NCBI GenBank assembly: GCA_963383645.1
Contig: OY726557.1
Span: 155,249,201-155,313,200, forward strand
Source of the DNA: Muscardinus avellanarius
Lineage: Eukaryota; Chordata; Mammalia; Rodentia; Gliridae
Reading direction: 5' to 3'
DNA length: 64,000 nt
The notes under the pieces are model-generated. The model ran no database searches and was not told the origin of the DNA. It saw nothing but the letters and a program-made list of their open reading frames with translations. Each line of letters begins with the position of its first letter. Position 1 is the first letter of the stretch. A program made the position numbers and the translations under genes. Of this stretch, positions 11,560-20,436 are shown piece after piece.

Positions 11560-12408
11560 ATCTTTTCTATGAAAATCTACTTGATTATAGAAATTTTGAA
11601 ACAAATCAAATAAGGACAGTCCTTACAGGACAAAATTAAAAGAAAATTTCTTTATATTCTACCCCTTTTTAGAGATCACTAAAGAATCTACATGTTGCCT
11701 GTAATTGTGGGTCAAGTGTGTGCATATTCCCCACACCTCATTTCTATGTTTGCTTTTTATAATAAAAAATACAGAACCAATATCAATGTCAAGTTGAAGT
11801 GAGCAACCTTGTAAGTCATTAAAACTATAATTTATAATGACAAAAATCACAAAATAAAGTATAACTTTTACAGTCTAGATTGACTTCTAAGAATAAATAC
11901 CTTTAGAATTTTGCAGTAAGATTCAAAGAGTTTTAATGTGTCATTCATGTAGCATAAAAAATTTGAGAAAAAAGACTAATTAAAAATACTAAATTGACAA
12001 GGCTTTCAAAGTACATATTACTATTCATTTCATATCCTCTGGAAATAAATGATCTTAGTGCTAATAAATGATAATAATGTCTTTCTATCAGATTCATCTT
12101 AGTGCTGTGTTCTCATTTACCAGTGATAAAATTTGCTCAAGTTGACCTGTAATAAAAAACAATTATAATAAAGTTTATCACAATACAGTCACAGGTTTTT
12201 TATAACCTAATCAAAACTTATTCAGAAAATCTATATTATATATAATATTAGTTATTATAATACCCATAATGAAAATAAAAGTTAACATTAACATATGATA
12301 TTGCAATGTATGAACATAGTGTGTCTAATAACTCAATTCAGATCTCATTTTTCTGTAAAAATGACATAAGCTATTACCAATTATTCACTGTCTTATTGAC
12401 ATATAAAA
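11560..12408. other. Unique AT-rich intergenic DNA
   Basis: No gene or repeat family recognised. The 63-codon antisense frame at 11659-11850 has no recognisable domain. Confidence 0.55.
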
Positions 12409-12428
12409 ATATAAAAATTATATGTTTA

Positions 12429-12631
12429 GCCGGGATGGTGGCACACGCTTGTAATCCCAACATTTGGGAGGTGAAGACAAGAGGATTGAGATTTTCAGAT
12501 AGCCTCAGCTACTTAGCGAGGCCCTCTGCAACTTAGTGAGACCCTGTTTCAAAATAAAGATTAAAAAATAGGGCAGGCTGTATAGCTTGGAGGTCAAATG
12601 CCCCTGGGTTCCATCATCAGACCCATGAAAA

Positions 12632-12666
<35 letters not shown>

Positions 12667-12668
12667 AT
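12429..12668 (+). mobile_element. B1-dID SINE with (AAAT)n tail
   Basis: Sense copy: GCCGGGATGGTGGCACACGC, then CAGCTACTTAGCGAGGCCC and CAACTTAGTGAGACCCTG, and an ID half ending CCCTGGGTTCCATCATCAG. The tail is (AAAT)n from 12630 to 12668. A TAAAAATTA direct repeat lies on both sides (about 12412-12420 and 12670-12678). Confidence 0.9.
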
Positions 12669-12678
12669 ACTAAAAATT

Positions 12679-12720
12679 AGAGGTGGAGTGTACCTCAGGG
12701 GCATAAGGCCCCTGGCTTTT
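12679..12720 (+). mobile_element. ID-like SINE fragment
   Basis: A short stretch (GAGGTGGAGTGTACCTCAGG, then GGCCCCTGG) resembles the tRNA-derived half of the B1-dID SINE. It follows directly after the tail of the preceding copy and could be a leftover of an older SINE into which that copy inserted. Confidence 0.5.
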
Positions 12721-13899
12721 TTTTTTAATTATTGCTGTGTTGTAGTCATACATCTTTTTTATTTTTTTTAATTTTTATGTGGATCATATTGAAAACGGCA
12801 TATATTCACTCAGTGCTTGGTGCCCTCCCCTCCTCCTACTTCCCTTTTCAGCCCCTCCCAACCATGAGTGTCCAGGTTGGCCATGCTACATTCACACCTA
12901 TACACACATTCAAATGTAGCTCCTCCAGTTAATTAACCTCAGCCTTCTTCCTCCCCCACCCTTCCTTTCTAGCTTTGCTGAGGTTTTCCCTCCATTATCT
13001 GGAGTCCCTCTGGTATCTGTAATAGTCCCTAGTTTGGGCATATTAGAGAAAACATATGTCTCTTCTCTTTCGGTATTTGGCTGATCTCACTTAATATAAT
13101 GTTCTCCAGGTCATATCCTTGATGAAAATAGATGCAAAAAATCTAAACAAAATACTACCTATACACATTCAAAATCATATAAAAAGAATTGTACACCATG
13201 ACCAAGTTGGTTTCATCCCAGAAAATCAAGGCTGGTTCAACATATGCAAATCAATACATGTTATCACCACATAAATAGAATTGAGAACAAAAACCACATG
13301 ATCATATCAATAGATGCTGAAAAAGCATTTGACAAAGATTCCACACCCATTTCATGTCAAAAACACTGCAGAAAATTGGAATAGAAGGGACATATTTCAA
13401 AATCATTAAGGCAATATACAATAAACCCAAAGCCAACATTCTATTAAATGGGGGAAAACTGCAAGAATTTCCTCTAAATTTAGGAACAGGACAATAATGC
13501 CTATTATCACCACTTCTTTTCAATATAGTCCTCGAGACTCGCCACAGGAATAAGACAAGAGAAGGATATCAAAGAAATTTAAATAGGATGTGAGAAATTA
13601 AAACTATCCTTGTTTGCAGATGACATGATACTTTATTTAGAAGACCCAAAGAACTCATCCAAAAGACTACCGGAGCTGATCAACCAATTCAGCAAACTTG
13701 CCAGATACAAAATCTACCTAAAAAATCAGTTATTTTTCTTTATGCTAACAATGAATCAACAATCAAAGAAATAAAGGAAACAATTGTATTTATAATAACC
13801 TCAAAACCAATAAATTACCTAGGAATAAACCTAACCAAAGATGTAAAAGACCTCGACAATGAAAATTATAAAACATTAAAGAAGGAAATTGAAGAAGAC

Positions 13900-13904
13900 C
13901 TTGG
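13900..13904. repeat. Retroviral target-site duplication (left)
   Basis: CTTGG immediately before the LTR, repeated at 17388-17392 after the other LTR. Removing the retrovirus and one copy restores a continuous L1 ORF2 reading ([10 protein letters not shown] context), which confirms the boundaries. Confidence 0.95.
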
Positions 13905-14228
13905 TGATAAGTAAAATAAAAAATTAAATGCGAGTAAAATAAAAATAATGTGCATACGGCGGAGTGTGAAAAACACGAGAGAGGTCCGGTACACATGGCG
14001 TGTAAAGTTTTAATGGCACGGCTCTCCCGGGGATAAGGGCGAGGCACCGTGGGGCCCGCACGCCTGTCCAAAGCTAGAGGACGCGGGCTCTCCTTTTAAA
14101 GGCATGCATCTCGCGAGATGGAGGTTTACTCGCGGGAATGCCCAATTCTCGCGGGGGTTTCAGCCCTTCCCTTGCCCTGCAGAGGTCATGTGACACAAAG
14201 TCACATGAGTGCAGGACCCAACTTAACA
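13905..14228 (-). repeat. 3' LTR of the non-autonomous retrovirus
   Basis: 324 bp, beginning (in retroviral sense) TGTTAAGTTGGG and ending CTTATCA. It differs from the 5' LTR (17064-17387) at five positions by eye, about 1.5%, four of them transitions. Contains a TTTAAAA-type TATA box, an ATTAAA signal and a CTCGCGAG palindrome. A weak purine-rich stretch (AAAAGGCCGGAA) precedes it at 14229-14240 and is the only candidate polypurine tract. Confidence 0.95.
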
Positions 14229-16046
14229 TTCCGGCCTTTTGATGGTAGGGATAATGGATGCCGATTGGACCCTCTAGCTTCTTCCTGCTGTCAAGGGGCG
14301 TCGTCAGGGGCCCCAGGCCGGGAGGAGTCGGGAGTTCAGTCCCCCAGAAGGGGGTGCAGGTGGGTGCATAGCTGCAGTGCGAATTGGAGGTTACCCTGGA
14401 CAGCTTAGTGATGTGCGCTTGAGGAGGCTTGAACAGGCAAGGGCTATTAAAGAAAAAAACAAATCATGAGATTGAGCAGGCGACCAAAAAGGAGACTGGC
14501 TTACTCAGTACCTGGAGAGCTACCCTGAGCTGGCAAAGAGGATGGAGGTTGAGGGATCCAGGAGCCATCAGTCTTCAGCCAGGCTGAGTAGGGCCAGCGG
14601 CGGGGCCTGGTCTGGAAAGGTGCTCCCCCTGTGTTGAGGCACCTGGGGCTCACCCTTTTCCAAGGGCACTGTTCCAGTGGCCCTCCTGGCCACACGCCGA
14701 GCAGTCTGATTGGTAGGCGTGGCTTCGCCCCACTTCAGGCAGGCTCCTGGAGGTAGTTGTTGTTGCAGTCCTCCACACCTAGGTGGCGCTCCAGGGGGCT
14801 GAGCCGCCACCACCAGCCAAAGGGCAGCTACCAGGGATCTGCTTTTTGGCAAAGTCGGAGTGTATGCTCCATTTCCGCCTGTTTCTCTCTGGAATTAAAA
14901 CTTAGATGCTATGTTAAGGTTCTGTCAGCTGTGACGGACCTATACTCACAAAGAGCGCGTCCCGGGGCTGGTGTCCGGCAAGAATGGCAACGCAGACTCC
15001 CCACGGGCAGAGGGTGTCGCCCCAGCCCCAGCGTTTCCCACAGCACCTAGGGCGCGCCCACGCGGGCCGCCCAGCAAAATTGCAGTCTGGCGCGGGCCAA
15101 GATGGCGACTGTGACATCACCAGGCAGTGACTACGCGCCATCACAAAATGGCAGCTGGCGGGAAAATAAATGGAAGCTGATGGGGGAGAGCATTTGGAAG
15201 GATATCAGACCGCTTATAAAAGTTCCTAACTATTCCTGGGCCACCGCAACCTATTTCCCAACTCGTATCAAGGCAGACAGGCTCTCAGGGCATCTGCTAG
15301 TATAAAGGTTCGACTCCCCATAATTGGTTCGCGGGCGGAAACGAAGAACAGGAAATGGGCGTCCCCGATTTCCCTGCTCAATCGTTCGGAAACAGAGGTT
15401 AAGAGATAGGGAAGAACGTCTTCATTCCTTCTCAAAACCGGAGGATGACCTGGTCATCCGCAGCGTGGTCCCAGTGGACCGGGGGACAATGGGTCACCAA
15501 ACGCTTGGATTTTTAGGTCCCAGTGGACCGGAAGACCCAAGTCCGGAACCCGCTAACCAAGGGAAGGAGGCAGTTTACCGGAGTGAAGTGTTGCCAGCCA
15601 GCGCTGGCTGCGACAGAAGCGCTGAGAAGCTGCTGGGAGCGTGGTGGAGCTGGGGCGCGTGGATGCCGGTGGCTGGTGTGGACGGCACTGGCGGCTGGCG
15701 CAGGTGGGATCAGTGGGGGTGCGCAGGCGGCATGGCTTGCCGGGCAGGCGGCGTGGAGACAAAATGGCTTCCAGGCACGCGCCAGACGCTGAGGCTGGGC
15801 CCCGAGGAGCACCGCCAGTGAGCCTGGCTCGGGGCGGGTGGGGCAAACCGGCCAGAGGTCCCGGCGGTGACCGGAGAACCAAGCTGGAACGGTGCTTTAG
15901 GAGGTCCAAGCGGCAGGCAGAGGTCCTGGCCCGCGCAGGCAGTTGGCAGGCAGAGCAAGTGCCAAGCTGCCTGGCTCGGGCCGGAAAGATGGCCGCCGAC
16001 TCCTAGGATTGGTTAGGAGTGGAAAGTGGGAGGGATTAAAGATTGT

Positions 16047-16420
16047 GAGGTGGGAGGGGTTAAAGATGGCGAGGCCTCCAGTGAGGCCATGAGGTGGGAG
16101 GGGTTAAGGATGGCGAGGCCTCCAGTGAGGCCATGAGGTGGGAGGGGTTAAAGATGGTGAGGCCTCCAGTGAGGCCATGAGGTGGGAGGGGTTAAGGATG
16201 GCAAGGCCTCCAGTGAGGCCATGAGGTGGGAGGGGTTAAGGATGGCGAGGCCTCCAGTGAGGCCATGAGGTGGGAGGGGTTAAGGATGGCGAGGCCTCCA
16301 GTGAGGCCATGAGGTGGGAGGGGTTAAGGATGGCGAGGCCTCCAGTGAGGCCATGAGGTGGGAGGGGTTAAGGATGGCGAGGCCTCCAGTGAGGCCATGA
16401 GGTGGGAGGGGTTAAAGATG
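16047..16420. repeat. 44-bp tandem array, about 8.5 copies
   Basis: Units begin (GAGGTGGGAGGGG) at 16047, 16091, 16135, 16179, 16223, 16267, 16311, 16355 and 16399, an exact 44-bp period. A decayed half unit lies upstream (16022-16046). Each complete unit contains GGCCTCCAGTGAGGCC, a 6-bp stem with a 4-base loop, and a TTAARGATGGCGAGG segment close to a YY1 site. Units differ at only a few positions, so the array is recent or has been homogenised. Confidence 0.97.
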
Positions 16421-16427
16421 GTGGGGC

Positions 16428-16441
16428 CAAGATGGCGGCCC
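16428..16441 (+). promoter_or_regulatory. YY1-like site CCAAGATGGCGGCC
   Basis: Matches the known YY1 core AAGATGGCGGC. Similar motifs (AAGATGGCGA, AAAATGGC, AAGATGGCCGCC) occur at about 15099, 15145, 15760, 15986 and within most 44-bp units. YY1 is an established regulator of some retroviral and L1 promoters. Binding here is inference. Confidence 0.5.
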
Positions 16442-17043
16442 CCCAGTGATTCCACGTGTGCAAGATGGCAGGCCAAAGCTGGCGACCCCCCCCCCCCTAG
16501 TAATCCATGTGGCTGCTTACCGGAATGGCCAGGCCCAGGCAGCGGGGGTGGGCAGGCACAGGGTGAAGGGCGCCAGGGCGCGAGTCCGAGTGGAGGAACC
16601 AGCTGGAGCGCGGGCTGGACTTGGCGGGCTGGGGGCTGTTTAGCAGAGTGGCGGCCACCTAGATGGAGGAGGCAGGCGGCCCCGGCAGGCGGGTCTAAGC
16701 AACGCCAGGCGTGGAGAAGACATAGGCGCGCGGCGTGGCGCAGTCCGCGGGCGGCGCGGTCCCATTCCAGCGGCGGGCGGCGTGGGCAGGCGGGAACGGC
16801 GGTTTTAGGAGGTCCAAGCGGCAGGCAGAGGTCCTGGCCCGTGCAGGAGGTAGTCCACGCAGGAACGGGGCGGCAGCGGCGGCAGTGGTGGGAGCAACGC
16901 CTGCAAGCGGAGCGCTGGTGTGGGACCTCACAGTCGAGCTGCTGGCGGGTCGGAGAGTCCGGGGCTCAAAAAGAGAGTAAAAATAAAAAGAGAAAACAGA
17001 AAAAAAAAAAAAAAAGGAAAAAAATGGGGAGGGACCCAAGAGT

Positions 17044-17061
17044 TCTCCCGGTTCGGCACCA
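17044..17061 (-). other. tRNA-Phe-like primer binding site
   Basis: In retroviral sense the site reads TGGTGCCGAACCGGGAGA, two bases after the 5' LTR. Its first ten bases match the complement of the tRNA-Phe 3' end, and the rest fits if two single-base deletions are allowed. The position and TGG start are standard for retroviral primer sites. Other tRNAs are not excluded. Confidence 0.75.
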
Positions 17062-17063
17062 AA

Positions 17064-17387
17064 TGATAAGTAAAATAAAAAATTAAATGCGAGTAAAATA
17101 AAAATAATGTGCATACGGTGGAGTGTGAAAAACACGAGAGAGGTCCGGTACACATGGCATGTAAAGTTTTAATGGCACGGCTCTCCCGGGGATCAGGGCG
17201 AGGCACCGTGGGGCCCGCGCGCCTGTCCGAAGCTAGAGGACGCGGGCTCTCCTTTTAAAGGCATGCATCTCGCGAGATGGAGGTTTACTCGCGGGAATGC
17301 CCAATTCTCGCGGGGGTTTCAGCCCTTCCCTTGCCCTGCAGAGGTCATGTGACACAAAGTCACATGAGTGCAGGACCCAACTTAACA
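17064..17387 (-). repeat. 5' LTR of the non-autonomous retrovirus
   Basis: 324 bp. In retroviral sense it has a TATA-like CCTTTAAAAGG (17251-17261) and, about 80 bases downstream, an ATTAAA polyadenylation signal (17168-17173), so the R region would be short. The U3 contains a symmetrical ATGTGACtttgtGTCACAT inverted repeat and the CTCGCGAG motif. The tail is A/T-rich and ends CTTATCA. Confidence 0.95.
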
Positions 17388-17392
17388 CTTGG
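17388..17392. repeat. Retroviral target-site duplication (right)
   Basis: CTTGG, the partner of 13900-13904. L1 ORF2 sequence resumes immediately after it. Confidence 0.95.
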
Positions 17393-17640
17393 AAGATGAA
17401 AAGATCTCCCTTGCTCATGGATAGGCAGAATAAATATCAAAATGGCTATCCTGCCAAAAGTAATCTACAGATTCAATGCAATTCCTATCAAAATGCCAGA
17501 GATATCCTTCATAGATATATTCATACATCTTAATGAGGTACAAGATGATAGAGTCATATATACAGATATCACTCATTTAGCCTTTCCCCAAGTCCCTACC
17601 CATTCTGTTCCCCTTCCCTCCCTCTCATGTTTGGCTTAGT

Positions 17641-17840
17641 GAAAGGTGCACGCTTTTAATCCCAGTACTTGGGAGGCTGAAAAAGGAGAATTGCAGTTTC
17701 ACAACCAGCCTCAGCTACTTAGTGAGGCACTTTGCAACTTAGTGAGACCCTGTTTCAAATAAAGGATAAAAAATAGGTCTTGTTATGGAGTTCAGAGGTA
17801 GAATGTCCCTGATTTCAGCACCCAGTACTGCAAAATAAAA
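17641..17840 (+). mobile_element. B1-dID SINE, plus strand
   Basis: The truncated B1 start (GGTGCACGCTTTTAATCCC) is followed by AGCTACTTAGTGAGGCAC and CAACTTAGTGAGACCCTG, then an ID half ending CCCAGTACTG with an A-rich tail. It directly abuts the old L1 3'UTR. No convincing target duplication is seen. Confidence 0.85.
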
Positions 17841-17844
17841 AGGA

Positions 17845-18400
17845 AAGAAAGAAATATATAGTATATTTGCTATCCATAGACATCCTCCTGTGTTCCCTGG
17901 AACTTCTTACTTTTATCTAAATGCAACTAAGTATCCACTGATCAACCTTTCCCCCTTCCTTCCTTCTTCCTTATTTCTGGCTTCTTTCTAATATAAGAGT
18001 CAAGAACAAATCTAAATTATCAGTGATATACAAGTATGACCAACCAGAGGTAGCTGTAATGTTTTTCTTCCCAGTGATCATTGAGCCTTCTGTGAGACTA
18101 ACATAACTATAATTTGTAACCAAGTAAAGCAAGTAAAAAATCCTTGGGTTTTTTAAAATAATTTTCTTATTAGAATTTTCTTTCAGATTTAATTTAAAAA
18201 GAAATAAAATAGAAGCTATGAGTTATGCTACCCTAACTCATAGGTTTTTTTTTAGTTATTTGCTTTCTTTACAAATAACATAGTCAAATTATGCACATAA
18301 CTACTTCTCTGTATGCAGCTTATCAAATTGACTTAATAGTGATGGAATACATGCATTCTTTAAACACCTATTATTTCTAGGTGTTCTAGGATAAAATTTA
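17845..18400. other. Unique AT-rich intergenic DNA
   Basis: No gene or named repeat recognised. Confidence 0.5.
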
Positions 18401-18404
18401 TTCT

Positions 18405-19135
18405 TTAAAAAGTTTTATTCAGGTATTATTTGCATAAAAATAAACTTGATGAGTTTAGAGATAATTGAACACCTGTGAACCCACTATCATAGCCCATAAG
18501 GTAAAAACACCTCAAAAAGATTTATCTGCCCTCTTTACTTATTAGTATTCTTATGATCATGATTATTATTAGTTTTGAATTTATGACAAGAATACTTAAT
18601 GTAAGACAACCCTTTTAGCAAATATTCATTTATACATCTGTTATTGTTAACTCTATGTACTATCCTCTATAATAGGCTCTGCAGGACTTACTCAACTGGC
18701 ATAGCTAAGATGTGATCATCTTTGACTATAATATCCACATATTCTCCTCCTAGAGACCCTGGTAATCATCAATTTTTATTCTTTTGAGTTTTATTACCTT
18801 ATGTTTATTATCTGTGCGTTATTTTGCAATATTTGTCCTCCATGTCTTTTTCACTCAGCAATTTGACCTATATTATCACAAATGATAGGATCACATTCTT
18901 TTTTTACGAATGAGTAATAATCATTGTAAAAAACAACATTTTCTTCATCCATGAACAATTAGGCCTTTTTTCATTTTTAGCTATTGTGAATAATAGTGCA
19001 ATGAACACATCTCTTCAAAACTTTGTATTTAATTTTTTGGATAATAACCAGGTATGGGATAACTAGATGATGTGGTTATTTTATTTTTAATGTTTTGTGA
19101 GAATCATCATAGATTTTTGCACAATTATTATAGTT
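18405..19135 (-). mobile_element. Ancient L1 remnant, minus strand
   Basis: Weak but ordered L1 landmarks in antisense: an old 3'UTR region (TTCAGGTATTATTTGCATAA), then ACGAATGAGTAATAATCATTG (cf. 'GGCTGAATAATATTCCATTG'), AGCTATTGTGAATAATAGTG and TTTTTTGGATAATAACCAGG. Heavy divergence and small deletions indicate an L1M-type age. No open frame remains. Confidence 0.7.
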
Positions 19136-19766
19136 GTATTTTATACTTAATATATAACATATCAAATGTTTCTATAGTAAAATATAGAACTCTTAAAAAC
19201 ACTGTTAGCATATACAATTTAGTTTCAAAGGCAATATCCTGATTGCATTTTGGAATTATCTATGCAATTATAAATGCTGTTTAGGTAGAGTGTAATATGA
19301 AAGTTATTATATACAATAATATGATAAATTTTTATAATCAAAGTATATCAATGAATATTCATAATCAAAGTATATCAATAGAATATCTTCAAGCATTTCC
19401 ATCATAATATTCAACCCTTTTCCTAAATTTCCCATAAGTAGAAAAAGAGTATTTGTGATGTTTTGTATCTGGCATCTGATCTGTGTCTTGATATGTTGTC
19501 TTTGAAAATTATCCTTATCTTTGTGATTGGTGGTCATTGTTTCATTTTTATTTCTATGTCGTGATCCATTTTTAATATGGCAAAATGTATTTGTTCATTC
19601 AGCAACCAATATTTCTCAGTTCTATTACATTATATTATAGGTACATGCTAATCATATTATTTGGTGAACAAATATGCATATGACATTTAAGTATATATCT
19701 AGATATAGAATTGAGAAGCCATGGCCATGCATCAATTTAATTCCAGTAGATAACCACCTAATAATC
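19136..19766. other. Unique AT-rich intergenic DNA
   Basis: No gene or repeat family assigned. A short direct repeat (ATAATCAAAGTATATCAAT) occurs twice at about 19335-19380. The overlapping antisense 76-codon frame has no recognisable domain. Confidence 0.5.
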
Positions 19767-19776
19767 TACAAACATT

Positions 19777-19984
19777 CTTTATTTTGTGTGTGTGGGTCTG
19801 GGGATGGAACCCAGGGGCATTTGACCTCCAAGCTACATCCCCTGCCCTATTTTTTATTTTGAAACAGGGTCTCACTAAGTTGCGGAGGGCCTCACTTAGT
19901 AGCTGAAGCTGTCCACGAACCGCAATCCTCCAGTCTCTGCCTCCCAGATGCTGGGATTACTAGCATGTGTCACCACACCAGGCT
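19777..19984 (-). mobile_element. B1-dID SINE with 10-bp target duplication
   Basis: A GTGTGTG tail, then GGTCTGGGGATGGAACCCAG, CCTCCAAGCTACATCCCC, and a B1 half ending CACCACACCAGGCTT. The direct repeat TACAAACATT lies at 19767-19776 and 19985-19994. Confidence 0.9.
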
Positions 19985-20162
19985 TACAAACATTTTTGAG
20001 GCACTATGCATAACCAATGACTGATTTTACATTCTTGTAAAATTTTTGATAATCAAATTTTATATTTGATATTTCTCTAGTATACTTAATGATATCATAT
20101 GGTAATTTTAATTTGAAGTTTTTTCCTGAAGACTAATAAATATGAAAATTTTTATTTTACAT

Positions 20163-20352
20163 TTTTGTATTGGAGATTGAATCTAGGGACATTCAATTTT
20201 CAATCTACACTCAGCACATTTTATATTCTTTTTTATTTTGAAACAATCTTGCTAAATTACTGAGGGTCTGGCTAAATTGCTGAGATTGTCCTCAACCCTG
20301 TAATCTTCTCATATCAGTTTCCTATATATTATGATTACAGGCAGGTGCCACA
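20163..20352 (-). mobile_element. Strongly diverged B1-dID SINE
   Basis: The order of landmarks is kept but degraded: GGAGATTGAATCTAGGGACA, CAATCTACACTCAGC, TTTTGAAACAATCTTGCTAA, ATGATTACAGGCAGGTGCC. One of the oldest SINEs in the window. Confidence 0.7.
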
Positions 20353-20436
20353 ATAAGAGTCATGTATCTTCTTGTAAGAAATTCCTGTTTGAGTTTGGCT
20401 TATATCTATGGTCACTTCTTATATATCATTTATATA

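Larger units (their letters stand above)
14229..17063 (-). other. Gene-less, CpG-rich body of the retrovirus
   Basis: The internal region holds a T-rich leader in retroviral sense (plus-strand A-run near 17000-17015), a GC-rich block (16440-16960), a 44-bp tandem array (about 16047-16420), a second GC-rich block (15500-16000) and a unique 3' segment (14229-15480). Repeated YY1-like AAGATGGC motifs occur. No coding capacity for retroviral proteins is recognised on either strand. Confidence 0.85.
13905..17387 (-). mobile_element. Non-autonomous endogenous retrovirus (LTR to LTR)
   Basis: A 3,483-bp provirus on the minus strand with two 324-bp LTRs, terminal TG...CA, a 5-bp target duplication and a tRNA-Phe-like primer site. 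The 2.8-kb body between them is CpG-rich, unlike the AT-rich surroundings. It has no recognisable gag, protease, polymerase or env: frames of up to about 240 codons exist on both strands but are proline/arginine/glycine-rich translations of GC-rich sequence without retroviral motifs (no YXDD, no zinc knuckle). It would need proteins supplied by another retrovirus, like other known non-autonomous LTR elements. The 5-bp duplication is usual for class III (ERVL) elements, while a tRNA-Phe primer is known from IAP-type class II elements, so the class is left open. Confidence 0.92.
12757..17520 (-). mobile_element. L1 with 5' inversion, itself split by a retrovirus
   Basis: The 3' part (12757-13110) is antisense L1 3'UTR and last ORF2 codons, with the GTGCCCTCCCCTCC and TATCTGGAGTCCCTCTGGTA landmarks. 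At about 13111 the element flips: 13113-13899 plus 17393-17520 is sense ORF2 reverse-transcriptase sequence ([13 protein letters not shown] and [13 protein letters not shown] motifs, then [10 protein letters not shown] across the retroviral insertion point). The 5' end of the flipped piece touches the 3' piece, exactly the arrangement made by twin priming. The target duplication TCATACATCTT is present at 12746-12756 and 17521-17531. About 1.2 kb of L1 between the two parts is missing. Frameshifts make ORF2 non-functional. Confidence 0.9.
12726..17640 (-). mobile_element. Old L1 3'UTR split by a younger L1
   Basis: An antisense L1 3' end is visible in two pieces. The left stub is 12726-12756 (GCTGTGTTGTAGTCATACAT); the right piece is 17521-17640 (TCATACATCTTAATGAGGTA, polypyrimidine run, TCTCATGTTTGGCTTAGTG). 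Joined across the gap they give the normal 3'UTR order seen in the other L1 copies. Everything between 12757 and 17520 is therefore a later insertion. Confidence 0.85.

Noticed and set aside
15324..15821. 165-codon plus-strand frame in the GC-rich retroviral body
   Set aside because: It is antisense to the retrovirus, has overlapping frames of similar size on both strands, and consists of tryptophan/glycine/arginine-rich GC translation without any domain.
16047..16420. CRISPR-like regularly spaced repeats
   Set aside because: Directly adjacent 44-bp tandem units without unique spacers, inside a mammalian retroviral element.
16358..17086. 242-codon plus-strand frame over the tandem array and leader
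   Set aside because: It runs through the 44-bp repeats, a poly-A run and into the LTR, with no domain. High GC makes long chance frames likely.
16695..17153. 152-codon minus-strand frame as a possible gag remnant
   Set aside because: It begins in the LTR and crosses the primer site, which no retroviral gag does, and shows no matrix, capsid or zinc-knuckle motif.
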